Below are positions 1 to 6,072 of a stretch of 15,541 bases of DNA, one piece after another. This stretch comes from JALZHR01 sp036388635. GTDB lineage: Bacteria > Acidobacteriota > Blastocatellia > Pyrinomonadales > Pyrinomonadaceae. Location: NCBI GenBank assembly GCA_036388635.1, contig DASVRL010000101.1, positions 1 through 15,541 on the forward strand, written 5' to 3'. Every line of letters starts with the position of its first letter. Position 1 is the stretch's first letter. The notes beneath the pieces were generated by a model, which saw nothing but the letters and a program-made list of their open reading frames with translations, searched no databases and had not been told where the DNA came from. A program made the translations under genes and the position numbers.

Positions 1-1075
1 TGTCTTTTCCGGCGTCGCGCACTTTTTCGTAGCGCATTCGGGATTTTTCGATTTCCGCCAGATATTGCTCGCGCCCGAAACGATGTTCCTTATAGGCGGC
101 GGTCATAAAAGTGGCGATGCCTTCGTTGAGCCAAAAATGCGTCCAGTCGCGGTTCGTCACCATATTGCCCCACCATTGATGCGCAAATTCGTGAGCGCCG
201 AGCCCGATGTCCTTTTCGTTTTTCAAAACCGCGCGCCCGTAATCCTCGCTCATCGCCGTAAAGCTGCTCATTTCCTGCTCGACTCTGCCCGCCGCTAAGA
301 TTTGCGTGTAAACGTCGTCGGCGTACCTCACGCCCGCACGGCTTTCGAAAAAATCGAGCATATCCGCCGTGTCTCTGAAAATCTGCTGAATTTCTTTTTC
401 GGAAAACTGCGTTGAAGCCAGATAGCGCAGCTTGATGTTTTTGTGATTCTGCGTGACTTCGCGAAAATATCCGGCGGCGAAACCGAAAATATAAGTCGGA
501 ATCGCGTTTTTCTGTTCCCATTCGGACGAGATTTTGTTGCCGGGCAAAGCGCGTTCACGAATAAAACGACCGTTGCCGACCGCTTTCAAATCTTTCGGCA
601 AAATCAGATTCAGGCGAAAGGCGGCGCGATCGTCCGGCGCATCGACGCACGGCATCCACTGGCTCGTGGAAAAAAGCGTGTAAACCTGCGTTTGCTCGGG
701 AAAAAATCGGATGCCGAAACGCGGCGCGCCGTGATATTCAATCTCGATCTCGCGCTTTTCGCCAGCCCGCGCCGGACGCGCCAGAGAAACGATTAAAACG
801 CTTTCGCGCTTTTCAAATTTCAGAGCGGTTTTTTCTTCGCGCGCCGCGTCGATTTCCAGAACGCCCGCGTTTAAATGAATCTCCGAGAGATTATTTTTCA
901 GCGAATTGAATCGGAGCGAGACTCTGCCTTTGACGGATTTGTTCGCTATGTCCGGCTCGATTTGCGCGTTGTAATCGATAACGTCAAAAGACGCGCTCTG
1001 CGCTTTCGCTTCCGCCATAAAAAAGAATGTAATCAGCAAAAAAACGATTTTTATGTAATGTTTCGAGTCAGTCAT
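1..1075 (-). CDS. M1-family zinc metallopeptidase (aminopeptidase), N-terminal part, truncated by window edge
   Basis: The first 358 residues are visible and the frame stays open to base 1, so the C-terminus lies outside. Residues 1-25 form a signal peptide (basic start, hydrophobic core, cut near AKA-Q), so the enzyme is exported. Residues ~30-215 look like the M1 N-terminal beta domain. The zinc motif HEFAHQWWGN begins at residue 295 and is followed 18 residues after the second His by Glu318 in NEG, the family's HExxH-x18-E zinc site. The exopeptidase motif, usually GAMEN, appears as VEQEM (265-269), a departure from the canonical form. By family, it removes N-terminal residues from peptides in the periplasm or outside the cell. 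The ATG at 1075 is preceded by GAGGAA at a good distance. It reads in the same direction as the upstream secreted GY-repeat gene but is separated from it by a terminator, so it probably has its own promoter. The family call is firm; the substrate is unknown. Confidence 0.93.
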   Translation of the reverse strand, partial: MTDSKHYIKIVFLLITFFFMAEAKAQSASFDVIDYNAQIEPDIANKSVKGRVSLRFNSLKNNLSEIHLNAGVLEIDAAREEKTALKFEKRESVLIVSLARPARAGEKREIEIEYHGAPRFGIRFFPEQTQVYTLFSTSQWMPCVDAPDDRAAFRLNLILPKDLKAVGNGRFIRERALPGNKISSEWEQKNAIPTYIFGFAAGYFREVTQNHKNIKLRYLASTQFSEKEIQQIFRDTADMLDFFESRAGVRYADDVYTQILAAGRVEQEMSSFTAMSEDYGRAVLKNEKDIGLGAHEFAHQWWGNMVTNRDWTHFWLNEGIATFMTAAYKEHRFGREQYLAEIEKSRMRYEKVRDAGKD

Positions 1076-1116
1076 TGTTTCCTCAAAACATTATTTCATC
1101 TAAAACCGAACAAAAC

Positions 1117-1147
1117 AAAAGCGCAGCCTCAAATGAAACTGCGCTTT
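1117..1147 (-). terminator. intrinsic terminator after the GY-repeat gene 1182-1610
   Basis: AAAGCGCAG and CTGCGCTTT form a perfect 9-bp stem around a 12-nt loop. On the minus strand it is followed by a T-rich stretch (TGTTTTGTT). It lies just after the stop at 1182 and before the M1 peptidase gene. Confidence 0.8.
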
Positions 1148-1181
1148 CGTTTTATTATTTCTAAAACCGTAAATTTACTTT

Positions 1182-1610
1182 TTAGTATCCGTTACGGCGA
1201 CGGTCGCGGCGGTCGTCCACACGGTCGTAACCTTCGTTATAGCCGCGCATAAAACCCTCACGGAAAGCCTGCGAAAACGCATTCTCGTTGCCGTAGCGCG
1301 AGTTGTAGCCTCGTCTCGCATTGCGAACGGCGCGGTTATAAGCTCTCATCGCATTTTCGCGGCGGTTATTGCGCGCATCTTCACGCCCGCTCTGCATACC
1401 TTCACGATAGCCTTGCTGCATCGCCGTGCGATAGCTGTTGCTGCGGTTGTTGTCATAACGGTCGTCGTTACGATTATCCCGACGGTCGTCCCGGCGGTAA
1501 TCACGGTCCTGCGCGCTGACGCTTGTCACCGACATAATTCCCAAACCGAAAAGTAGTGCGAATGCCAAGCCGAATAATCTGATTTTGCTTTGTGTTTTGT
1601 TTGTTTTCAT
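1182..1610 (-). CDS. small secreted Arg/Asp/Tyr-rich protein with GYxxG repeats
   Basis: A 142-aa protein of unknown function. Residues 1-33 are a signal peptide with a cut at VSA-Q. The mature part starts with a hydrophilic stretch of D, R, N and Y (~35-60). It then carries two blocks of a G/Y-spaced helical repeat: GYREGMQSGREDA (~67-79) and, after YGNENAFSQAFREGF, RGYNEGYDR near the C-terminus. The end is again D/R-rich. The repeat style recurs in 3699-4175, which shares the order signal peptide, charged Y-rich stretch, GYxxGxxxGxDA block, a 'YGN/FGS-x-x-A-Y/F' block and a GYxEGY tail, so the two are likely distant paralogs. The ATG at 1610 has AAGGAG six bases upstream. A clear terminator follows, so it is a single-gene unit. 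Possible roles, not shown by the sequence: an envelope-associated polycationic protein or a stress-induced secreted protein. Confidence 0.8.
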   Translation of the reverse strand: MKTNKTQSKIRLFGLAFALLFGLGIMSVTSVSAQDRDYRRDDRRDNRNDDRYDNNRSNSYRTAMQQGYREGMQSGREDARNNRRENAMRAYNRAVRNARRGYNSRYGNENAFSQAFREGFMRGYNEGYDRVDDRRDRRRNGY

Positions 1611-1770
1611 AAGAACTCCTTGAGAACTCCCTTTCTCGCATTTACCAAAGCGATTAGCGTGCCACGCGAAAAAACCGGGAATTACAGGCTTTTTTTTATT
1701 AGTTTGTGATGGTTGTTTTTGATTTTTAACGCAAATCGGTTAGCGGCAGTCTATTTGAGTAATCGGAGAG
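1611..1770. other. intergenic region upstream of GY-repeat gene
   Basis: Contains the SD (1616-1621) of the minus-strand gene at 1610 and AT-rich DNA that must hold its promoter. No -35/-10 pair stood out. No gene is visible on either strand. The right side runs into the heptad inverted repeat at 1771-1848. Confidence 0.5.
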
Positions 1771-1848
1771 CGGAAAACGGAAAGCGGAAAACGGAGAAGA
1801 GAAACATCAGATTTTTTTCATTTTCCGTTTTCCGCTTTCCGTTTTCCG
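1771..1848. repeat. heptad inverted repeat A (words CGGAAAA / CGGAAAG)
   Basis: The left arm 1771-1795 and right arm 1824-1848 are perfect 25-bp reverse complements around a 28-nt loop. Each arm is a run of 7-nt words (CGGAAAA, CGGAAAG, CGGAAAA, then a partial). It begins five bases past the methyltransferase stop and may end that transcript, but it has no classic GC stem plus T-run. It is one of six such elements in the window. Confidence 0.9.
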
Positions 1849-1852
1849 TTTG

Positions 1853-2653
1853 TTACACGGGCTTGCGCAGCTGCAGGCATAATTCCTGACCGAGCGAGGG
1901 AAACAGCGCCGCCCAGACCTGATTAAAGCGAATCCAGAGCGCGTAATTTTCCAGGCGGCTGCCTTTTTTTCGGATGAGCGCCGTGCCGGTCGAAAACTCG
2001 ACCTGCAAGCCGACCTGTTCGGCGATGCGGCGCAGGCGCTTCGACCAGAAAACGTGGATGTGCTGCCCGCGCTGGCGCGTTCCGGCTTGGAGCTGTCTGG
2101 CAAACTGGCGCTCGCGAAAATGAGCGATAAATTTCGGCGCGGTCGGCACGCCGACTAATAGAAGACCGCCCGGACGAAGAATCCGCGCAATCTCGCGCAT
2201 CGTAAAATCGGGACGCGGCAGATGCTCCAGAACGTGCGAGCAGATGGCAATATCGACCGAGGCGTCCGCCAGCGGCAGCCCCTCGTCAAAATCGCACTGG
2301 TGCAGCTCGTCGTATTGCGCCAGAGAGATGCCTTCGCGGTTCGTGTCGATATCCAACCCGATCCAGCGCGCGCCTTCGACCGGCGGAATAAATCGCTTGA
2401 TAATTCCTCTATCGCAACCGACATCGACGATCACCGGCGCGCGCTTCATTCTTTTCAATTCGTCCTGAATGACGCAGTGCATCCACCAGTAGCGCAAAGC
2501 CCTGACCGGATAACGCGTTTTTTCCAGTTCCTTTGAAAAAGGGAAGTCCGGCTTGCGAATCTCGTCATTGCGGTCAATCGCGTCCAGCGGTTCGGAGACG
2601 AAACGGAAACGGCTGTATTTTTTATGATTATTGCGCGCGCTGCTCTTATTCAT
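1853..2653 (-). CDS. class I SAM-dependent methyltransferase (Methyltransf_11 type)
   Basis: A 266-aa soluble protein. SAM-binding motif I is VDVGCDRG (77-83), followed by the acidic end of strand beta-2 in GLDID (Asp101/Asp103). The post-motif segment ADASVDIAICSHVLEHL (129-145) is the hallmark of the Methyltransf_11/UbiE-like group, and ILRPGGLLLVGVP (158-170) gives strand beta-5. The family transfers a methyl group from S-adenosylmethionine to a small molecule, lipid, sugar or protein; the C-terminal part does not reveal the substrate. The ATG at 2653 is chosen over a TTG at 2659 because AAGGAA (2661-2666) sits seven bases before the ATG and would be too close to the TTG. The gene is bracketed by two heptad inverted repeats and has no enzyme neighbours that would suggest a pathway. 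Confidence 0.88.
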   Translation of the reverse strand: MNKSSARNNHKKYSRFRFVSEPLDAIDRNDEIRKPDFPFSKELEKTRYPVRALRYWWMHCVIQDELKRMKRAPVIVDVGCDRGIIKRFIPPVEGARWIGLDIDTNREGISLAQYDELHQCDFDEGLPLADASVDIAICSHVLEHLPRPDFTMREIARILRPGGLLLVGVPTAPKFIAHFRERQFARQLQAGTRQRGQHIHVFWSKRLRRIAEQVGLQVEFSTGTALIRKKGSRLENYALWIRFNQVWAALFPSLGQELCLQLRKPV

Positions 2654-2706
2654 CGGCAAATTCCTTTAAACGGGTGAAGAAATAGAATAACCAAAATAAC
2701 TGAGAA

Positions 2707-2770
2707 TGATAACCGGTAACTGATAACTAAAGACAGTTTTTAATTCTCAGTTATCGGTTACCAATTATCA
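2707..2770. repeat. heptad inverted repeat B (words TGATAAC / CGGTAAC)
   Basis: Left arm 2707-2728 and right arm 2749-2770 match as reverse complements at 19 of 22 positions around a 20-nt loop. The left arm is built from TGATAAC, CGGTAAC, TGATAAC; the right arm shows the same 7-nt spacing. It fills most of the gap between the FN3-like gene and the methyltransferase. Confidence 0.85.
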
Positions 2771-2777
2771 CTTCTGA

Positions 2778-3284
2778 CTATTTTCTGATAACGCGCACGA
2801 TTTCGGACGGCGCGCTTTCCGTTCCTTTCGAATCGACGGCGCGCACGTAATAAAAATAAATCTCGCCCGATTCGACGCCTTCGTCTTTAAATTCGGTTGT
2901 CGGCAGCGGCGCTTTGTTGCGGCGTTCCCAGCGCTCAACCGGAACTTTATCGTCGGCTGAGCGATAAATGTTATAACCGGCAAAATCGACCAGCGGATTT
3001 TGCCCGAAGCGGTTTCCGGCGTGGTCTGTATAAGCGCTTTTCGGCGTAATCGGCGCGCTTTCGTTGCCTTCGGCGTCGACCCGCGTCAGCTTGTAAAAAT
3101 AACGCTTTCCGAGCGCCGCCGCCGGGTCGTCGAAATCGCCTTCCGGAATCGGCTCGTCCGTCAGACGCGTCCAGAAGGCAAAAGGCAGATTTTCAATCTC
3201 CGAGCGATAAACGTGATAGCCGACGTATTTTCTGTCGATTCGCTGCAAAAGCTTTTTTTTCTTATTTCTGTTTTTTATCTTCAT
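2778..3284 (-). CDS. small protein of two fibronectin type III-like repeats
   Basis: A 168-aa protein: a very basic N-terminus (MKIKNRNKKKKLLQR) followed by two similar beta-sandwich repeats. Repeat 1 spans ~21-83 and repeat 2 ~101-165. Both start with GYHVYRS or AGYNIYRS, have a central W-x-R, and end with YFYKLTRVDAEGNESAP or YFYYVRAVDSKGTESAP. The pattern GYxxYRS...YxYxVxAVDxxGxESAPS is typical of fibronectin III modules of secreted or surface bacterial proteins, which usually mediate binding. No signal peptide is visible, which is odd for this fold, so it may be cytoplasmic, a fragment of a once larger gene, or exported another way. The ATG at 3284 lacks a good SD. An upstream in-frame stop with no other usual start in between supports this start. 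Confidence 0.78.
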   Translation of the reverse strand: MKIKNRNKKKKLLQRIDRKYVGYHVYRSEIENLPFAFWTRLTDEPIPEGDFDDPAAALGKRYFYKLTRVDAEGNESAPITPKSAYTDHAGNRFGQNPLVDFAGYNIYRSADDKVPVERWERRNKAPLPTTEFKDEGVESGEIYFYYVRAVDSKGTESAPSEIVRVIRK

Positions 3285-3333
3285 ACTTCGTTCCGGACGC
3301 GGAATCCCGCCCCGAATTCATTCTATTAAATAG

Positions 3334-3361
3334 AAAAAGGCGACTCAACATCGAGCCGCCT
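3334..3361 (-). terminator. intrinsic terminator of the small-ORF unit
   Basis: AGGCGACTC (3338-3346) pairs with GAGCCGCCT (3353-3361), with one mismatch. On the minus strand it is followed by TTTTTC. No long gene lies directly upstream, so it marks the end of the short transcript starting near 3591. Confidence 0.75.
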
Positions 3362-3442
3362 GTCTTATAAGTAAACTTTTTATTGGATTGGTCGGATAAC
3401 CTGACCGTTAAAACTGAAAGTGTCGGAGTAATTATTTACGCT

Positions 3443-3502
3443 TTAAGCAACCGGCATTTTCCTTGTTTTCAACTTTCCCGTTCTCGACCTTTCCCGATTC
3501 AT
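3443..3502 (-). CDS. possible second small ORF, 19 aa
   Basis: Encodes MNRERSRTGKLKTRKMPVA, strongly basic, starting at ATG 3502 with AAAGG six bases upstream. It lies inside the same short transcript as the 15-aa ORF. The DNA here has a loose 8-nt period of GGGAAAG-like words, so the ORF may be only a by-product of that repeat. Confidence 0.25.
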   Translation of the reverse strand: MNRERSRTGKLKTRKMPVA

Positions 3503-3528
3503 AATGACCTTTCAAAATTTAACCGGCT

Positions 3529-3576
3529 TTACCGGCTAAAATTGTCCGGCGGTGTTTCGATGGTATTTTCTATCAT
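3529..3576 (-). CDS. possible small ORF of 15 aa behind a near-perfect Shine-Dalgarno
   Basis: ATG at 3576 encodes MIENTIETPPDNFSR, then TAA. Upstream is AGGAGGTGAT (3581-3590), a 10-nt match to the complement of the usual 16S 3' end and the strongest SD in the window. A promoter candidate sits just upstream and a terminator at 3334-3361, so there is a full ~250-nt transcription unit. It is not recognised as a known peptide. It could be a leader peptide, a free small protein, or the vestige of a gene. Confidence 0.45.
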   Translation of the reverse strand: MIENTIETPPDNFSR

Positions 3577-3597
3577 ATCTATCACCTCCTGACTTCC

Positions 3598-3627
3598 AGA
3601 CTACCCGAAAAGGAAGCGGTTTGTCAA
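3598..3627 (-). promoter_or_regulatory. sigma-70-like promoter candidate for the small-ORF unit
   Basis: On the minus strand TTGACA (3622-3627) is followed after 18 nt by TAGTCT (3598-3603). The -35 is perfect and the -10 weak. It would start RNA near 3591, directly before the SD. Confidence 0.45.
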
Positions 3628-3656
3628 AATTTTTATTTTCTTCTGAGAGCGCCGCG

Positions 3657-3687
3657 AAAAAAGGCGACTCATTTGAGCCGCCTTTTT
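3657..3687 (-). terminator. intrinsic terminator after GY-repeat gene 3699-4175
   Basis: AAAAAGGCGACTC (3658-3670) pairs with GAGCCGCCTTTTT (3675-3687), with one mismatch and a 4-nt loop. On the minus strand it ends in a T run. It is almost identical in stem sequence to the terminators at 3334 and 4225. Confidence 0.88.
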
Positions 3688-3698
3688 CCTTTTAGTGG

Positions 3699-4175
3699 TT
3701 AGTAACGCTTCCGATAATTTTCGGCGTTGGTGTAAGTTCGTCTGGTATACCGGCGATAGCCTTCCCGGTAGCCTTCCAGATATGCCTGGCGATAAGCCTG
3801 ACGGTATGCCTTCTTGCTTCCGAAGCGGTCTTCGTAGCCGTTCGTTCCTTTCTGCCAGTCGCCGGAATTTTCCGGATGGTAAGCGTCGCGCTCGCGACCG
3901 GCATCAGCGCCGTCCTGCAAGCCGTCCTCGTAGCCGTACTGTTCGGCTACGTTCATACCTTCGTTCGTATATTCGCGCGTGTTATAAACACGCCTGTAAT
4001 CGCGGTCGCGGTCGTAATCGCGGTCGTCGTCGATGATTGTCGTATAAACACGCACCTTGCGGACTTCGCGATACTGCGCGTGTGCTGCAATGTCCGAAAT
4101 TAAAACAACGCCGAATGCCAGGGAGAGTATGATTGCCATTCTTTTGATGTTGCTTAGTATATTGATTGAATACAT
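3699..4175 (-). CDS. secreted GY-repeat protein, second copy of the family
   Basis: A 158-aa protein of unknown function. A hydrophobic signal peptide runs to about residue 33 (cut AHA-Q). A D/R/Y-rich stretch (~45-65) follows, then QYGYEDGLQDGADAGRERDA, a linker, and a C-terminal block FGSKKAYRQAYRQAYLEGYREGYRR. The spacing of G and Y matches 1182-1610, pointing to a shared family of secreted helical, strongly charged proteins. The ATG at 4175 is chosen because GGAGGTGAT (4180-4188) lies at the proper distance; the frame also has a GTG at 4184, but it overlaps that SD. It has its own terminator and reads in the same direction as the helical gene at 4277-4636, which is separated from it by another terminator. 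The sequence does not say whether the protein is periplasmic, surface-bound or released. Confidence 0.82.
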   Translation of the reverse strand: MYSINILSNIKRMAIILSLAFGVVLISDIAAHAQYREVRKVRVYTTIIDDDRDYDRDRDYRRVYNTREYTNEGMNVAEQYGYEDGLQDGADAGRERDAYHPENSGDWQKGTNGYEDRFGSKKAYRQAYRQAYLEGYREGYRRYTRRTYTNAENYRKRY

Positions 4176-4224
4176 AGATATCACCTCCGCCGCTCGTCAG
4201 GCAACATTTATGCCAGCTTCAAGC

Positions 4225-4254
4225 AAAAAAGGCGACTCGAAAGAATCGCCTTTT
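4225..4254 (-). terminator. intrinsic terminator after gene 4277-4636
   Basis: AAAAGGCGA (4227-4235) and TCGCCTTTT (4246-4254) form a perfect 9-bp stem, with a T run on the minus strand. It separates the small helical gene from the GY-repeat gene. Confidence 0.85.
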
Positions 4255-4276
4255 AAAATCATTTTCGACCCGCGAT

Positions 4277-4636
4277 TTACGGCGTCGGCGGCTGTTTCGG
4301 TTTCGGTTTCGCCCGCTCGGAATCGCGCGTGCCGCCGACCATTTCATATTCGGCGCTGTCCGTCCCGTATTTCAGCCCGACGGCGGGCAAAACTTTTCTA
4401 TTAAATCCCTGCAAATTGCGCTCTTTCGCTTTAAAAATGGTAAGTTTTTCGTCTGCCAGCGCGAGCGTTTGATTGTAGTCAGCCAATGCCTCGCGCGTTT
4501 CGTTGAGCGATGCTTCGCCCGCCGATACGGATGTGCCATTTTCCAAATCAAGTGTCGGATTGATAGATTTCATACCGGCAATTTTCTGTTCAGCATCATT
4601 CATCGGCTGTGTCGCAGCTTTTCTCATTCGTGCCAT
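4277..4636 (-). CDS. small charged helical protein, unknown function
   Basis: A 119-aa cytoplasmic protein, not assigned to a named family. The N-terminus is basic. Residues ~12-85 are rich in A, E, L, K and N with spacing that suits one or two amphipathic helices (NDAEQKIAGMKS, GEASLNETREALADYNQ, LALADEKLTIFKAKERN). The C-terminal part GLKYGTDSAEYEMVGGTR is well ordered and looks like the most conserved segment, ending in a Lys/Pro tail. ATG at 4636 has AGGAG (4648-4652) 11 bases upstream. Directly upstream lie a small hairpin and the 21-bp tandem array, so its leader, if transcribed from the far side, would contain that array. It has its own terminator. Confidence 0.72.
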   Translation of the reverse strand: MARMRKAATQPMNDAEQKIAGMKSINPTLDLENGTSVSAGEASLNETREALADYNQTLALADEKLTIFKAKERNLQGFNRKVLPAVGLKYGTDSAEYEMVGGTRDSERAKPKPKQPPTP

Positions 4637-4654
4637 AATTAATTATTCTCCTGA

Positions 4655-4924
4655 TTAGTGGTTTCTCAACGAGAAATCAGTTAACTTAAGGCTTTTCAAC
4701 CTCGATTTAAAGTTGATAAAAGTCGATTTAAGGTTCATTAAACTCGATTCAAGCTTCATAAAACTCGATTTAACGTTCATAAAACTCGATTTAAGGTTGA
4801 TGAAACTCTGTTTAAGGTTCGTAAAACTTCGATTAAGGTTGGCAAAACTCGATTCAAGGTTCGTGAAATTAAGTAAAAGGTTCAGCAAACAAGATTCAAC
4901 GACACTGAAACTGGGCTTTATCAA
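4655..4924 (-). CDS. doubtful ORF inside the 21-bp array (heptad coiled-coil-like peptide)
   Basis: An open frame of 89 codons from a TTG, with no SD seen. It is almost entirely the 7-residue repeat N-L-x-x-S-F-x (for example NLKSSFM), which has the 4-3 hydrophobic spacing of a coiled coil. The opposite strand is also open over 4713-4946 with repeat L-D-x-x-F-I-K. With two open frames, no ATG and no SD, coding is unproven; the open frames may follow simply from a 21-nt unit that lacks stops. Confidence 0.22.
   Translation of the reverse strand: MIKPSFSVVESCLLNLLLNFTNLESSFANLNRSFTNLKQSFINLKSSFMNVKSSFMKLESSLMNLKSTFINFKSRLKSLKLTDFSLRNH
4662..4676. other. small hairpin between array and gene 4277-4636
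   Basis: TTTCTC-AAC-GAGAAA is a perfect 6-bp stem with a 3-nt loop, ten bases upstream of the AGGAG of the minus-strand gene. It could affect ribosome access. No T run follows. Confidence 0.4.
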
Positions 4925-4930
4925 CGCCGA
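4679..4930. repeat. imperfect 21-bp tandem array, about 12 units
   Basis: Units follow each other at exactly 21 bp with the consensus ACTCGATTTAAGGTTCATAA plus A. The middle eight units (4700-4867) are close copies and the outer ones degenerate. Because 21 is a multiple of 3 and the unit has no stop in one frame of each strand, both strands are open. It lies between the AT-rich membrane protein gene and the small helical gene. Confidence 0.92.
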
Positions 4931-5000
4931 ATCAACCGCAGATTAATATAAATTTAATCAAATTTCAACAAAAATTTTCGCGTAAGCAGAATGAAAAGAA

Positions 5001-5870
5001 TTAAAATCCAAAAGGCGGACCTATTTCTCGTGAAATATATAGAAAGAAGATACCTATGAATAATAGAAAAGCTGCAAGAAGAACAAGTACCCAGAACGAG
5101 GTGGTTATATACAAAGGTTCTTTATTAATATAGTCACGCATGGTATTCCCTAATAAAAAAAGCAAAGCGATTACCCCTGCAAATGACCACAAATATCCAC
5201 TAACTTTATTATTCCAATTGCTATAATTTAGTTGTTCATCAGGAGATTTTATTATGTTTGGAGATTCCAATAAAGTAATTTCTCTCTGTCCTTCAATTGT
5301 TCCTTCAACATTAATTTTAGTTTCGGTATTACCTGCGTAAATCAATTGAATGACTCCGCCATCATTTTCTTCAAGAATATTCAACAAAACGGATACACGA
5401 CCCTTTTGGATTTCGTCTGTATTCAAACTTAATTGAACAATATCCCGACTTGATTTTCGAATACTTGCTTCCAAAATAGGAACGCTGTTTTCAGTATAAA
5501 AAACTATTGGTTTAAGAACATTTTCCTTTTTAATTGATTTCTTCCCCTGATTCCACAAAGCAATTTGAACGACTGTCACATCAGATTCAATCTTATTATT
5601 ATCAAAACTTGCTGTTAATCTTGTAGCTTCACCTGTTTTTACTAAAACAGTCTTAACTGGATTTATGTAATATATTAATTGTGGATATTCCTTAGCTTCA
5701 AAGTAAAAATAGAATGCTAATGGAATACTGATTAAACTAGCAATTGAGCCAATAATGCCAATTGTTAAAACAATAGGATTTGAAAGAAACTTCCTTGTCT
5801 CTTTAATTTCAGTAATTTTTGTTCCTGCGGTTTCATCAATTTTAGAAATTTGTTTTTCAGCGTCAGACAT
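5001..5870 (-). CDS. three-pass membrane protein with a large beta-rich soluble domain, unknown function
   Basis: A 289-aa protein. A charged N-terminal helix (1-30, MSDAEKQISKIDE) precedes transmembrane segment 1 (~32-56). A soluble domain of ~160 residues (61-220) with alternating hydrophobic strands follows (for example VTVVQIALWNQGKKSIKKENVLKP), then transmembrane segments 2 (~226-242) and 3 (~258-281). No catalytic motif was recognised. The 'ALWNQGKKSI' turn resembles beta-sandwich domains seen in other uncharacterised membrane proteins, but that is only a resemblance. ATG at 5870 follows GAGGT (5876-5880). The gene is visibly more AT-rich than all its neighbours, with many AAT, ATT and TTA codons, which suggests recent acquisition. 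No terminator was found downstream; the 21-bp array begins 70 bases past its stop. Confidence 0.78.
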   Translation of the reverse strand: MSDAEKQISKIDETAGTKITEIKETRKFLSNPIVLTIGIIGSIASLISIPLAFYFYFEAKEYPQLIYYINPVKTVLVKTGEATRLTASFDNNKIESDVTVVQIALWNQGKKSIKKENVLKPIVFYTENSVPILEASIRKSSRDIVQLSLNTDEIQKGRVSVLLNILEENDGGVIQLIYAGNTETKINVEGTIEGQREITLLESPNIIKSPDEQLNYSNWNNKVSGYLWSFAGVIALLFLLGNTMRDYINKEPLYITTSFWVLVLLAAFLLFIGIFFLYISREIGPPFGF

Positions 5871-5909
5871 TTATAACCTCTTTGTGATTTGGTATAAGAC
5901 TTGTCCGTA

Positions 5910-5937
5910 ACTATAAAACTCGTTTAGTTAATATCAA
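5910..5937 (-). promoter_or_regulatory. promoter candidate for the membrane-protein gene
   Basis: On the minus strand TTGATA (5932-5937), a 16-nt spacer and TATAGT (5910-5915). It lies about 40 bases before the ATG at 5870 and upstream of its SD. Confidence 0.5.
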
Positions 5938-6003
5938 TAATGGAAACAATTATGCTGAACACTCTTACGAAAGTAAAGAATATTTTCATTAATGTTCACG
6001 ATG

Positions 6004-6029
6004 AAAAAGGCGAGGACAAGCCTCGCCTA
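6004..6029 (-). terminator. intrinsic terminator after gene 6073-6420
   Basis: AGGCGAGG and CCTCGCCT (6021-6028) form a perfect 8-bp stem with a 5-nt loop, followed on the minus strand by TTTTTC. Confidence 0.88.
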
Positions 6030-6072
6030 TACAAACATTAATTGTGCTTTACTCTAACCGTTGCGTCGAGCC

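Noticed and set aside
90..796. ORFs on both strands over 90-796
   Set aside because: Out-of-frame and antisense shadows of the M1 peptidase, whose true frame shows HExxH-x18-E and runs off the window edge.
3383..3592. 69-codon plus-strand ORF
   Set aside because: Opposite to the promoter, SD and terminator of the small minus-strand unit; no SD of its own.
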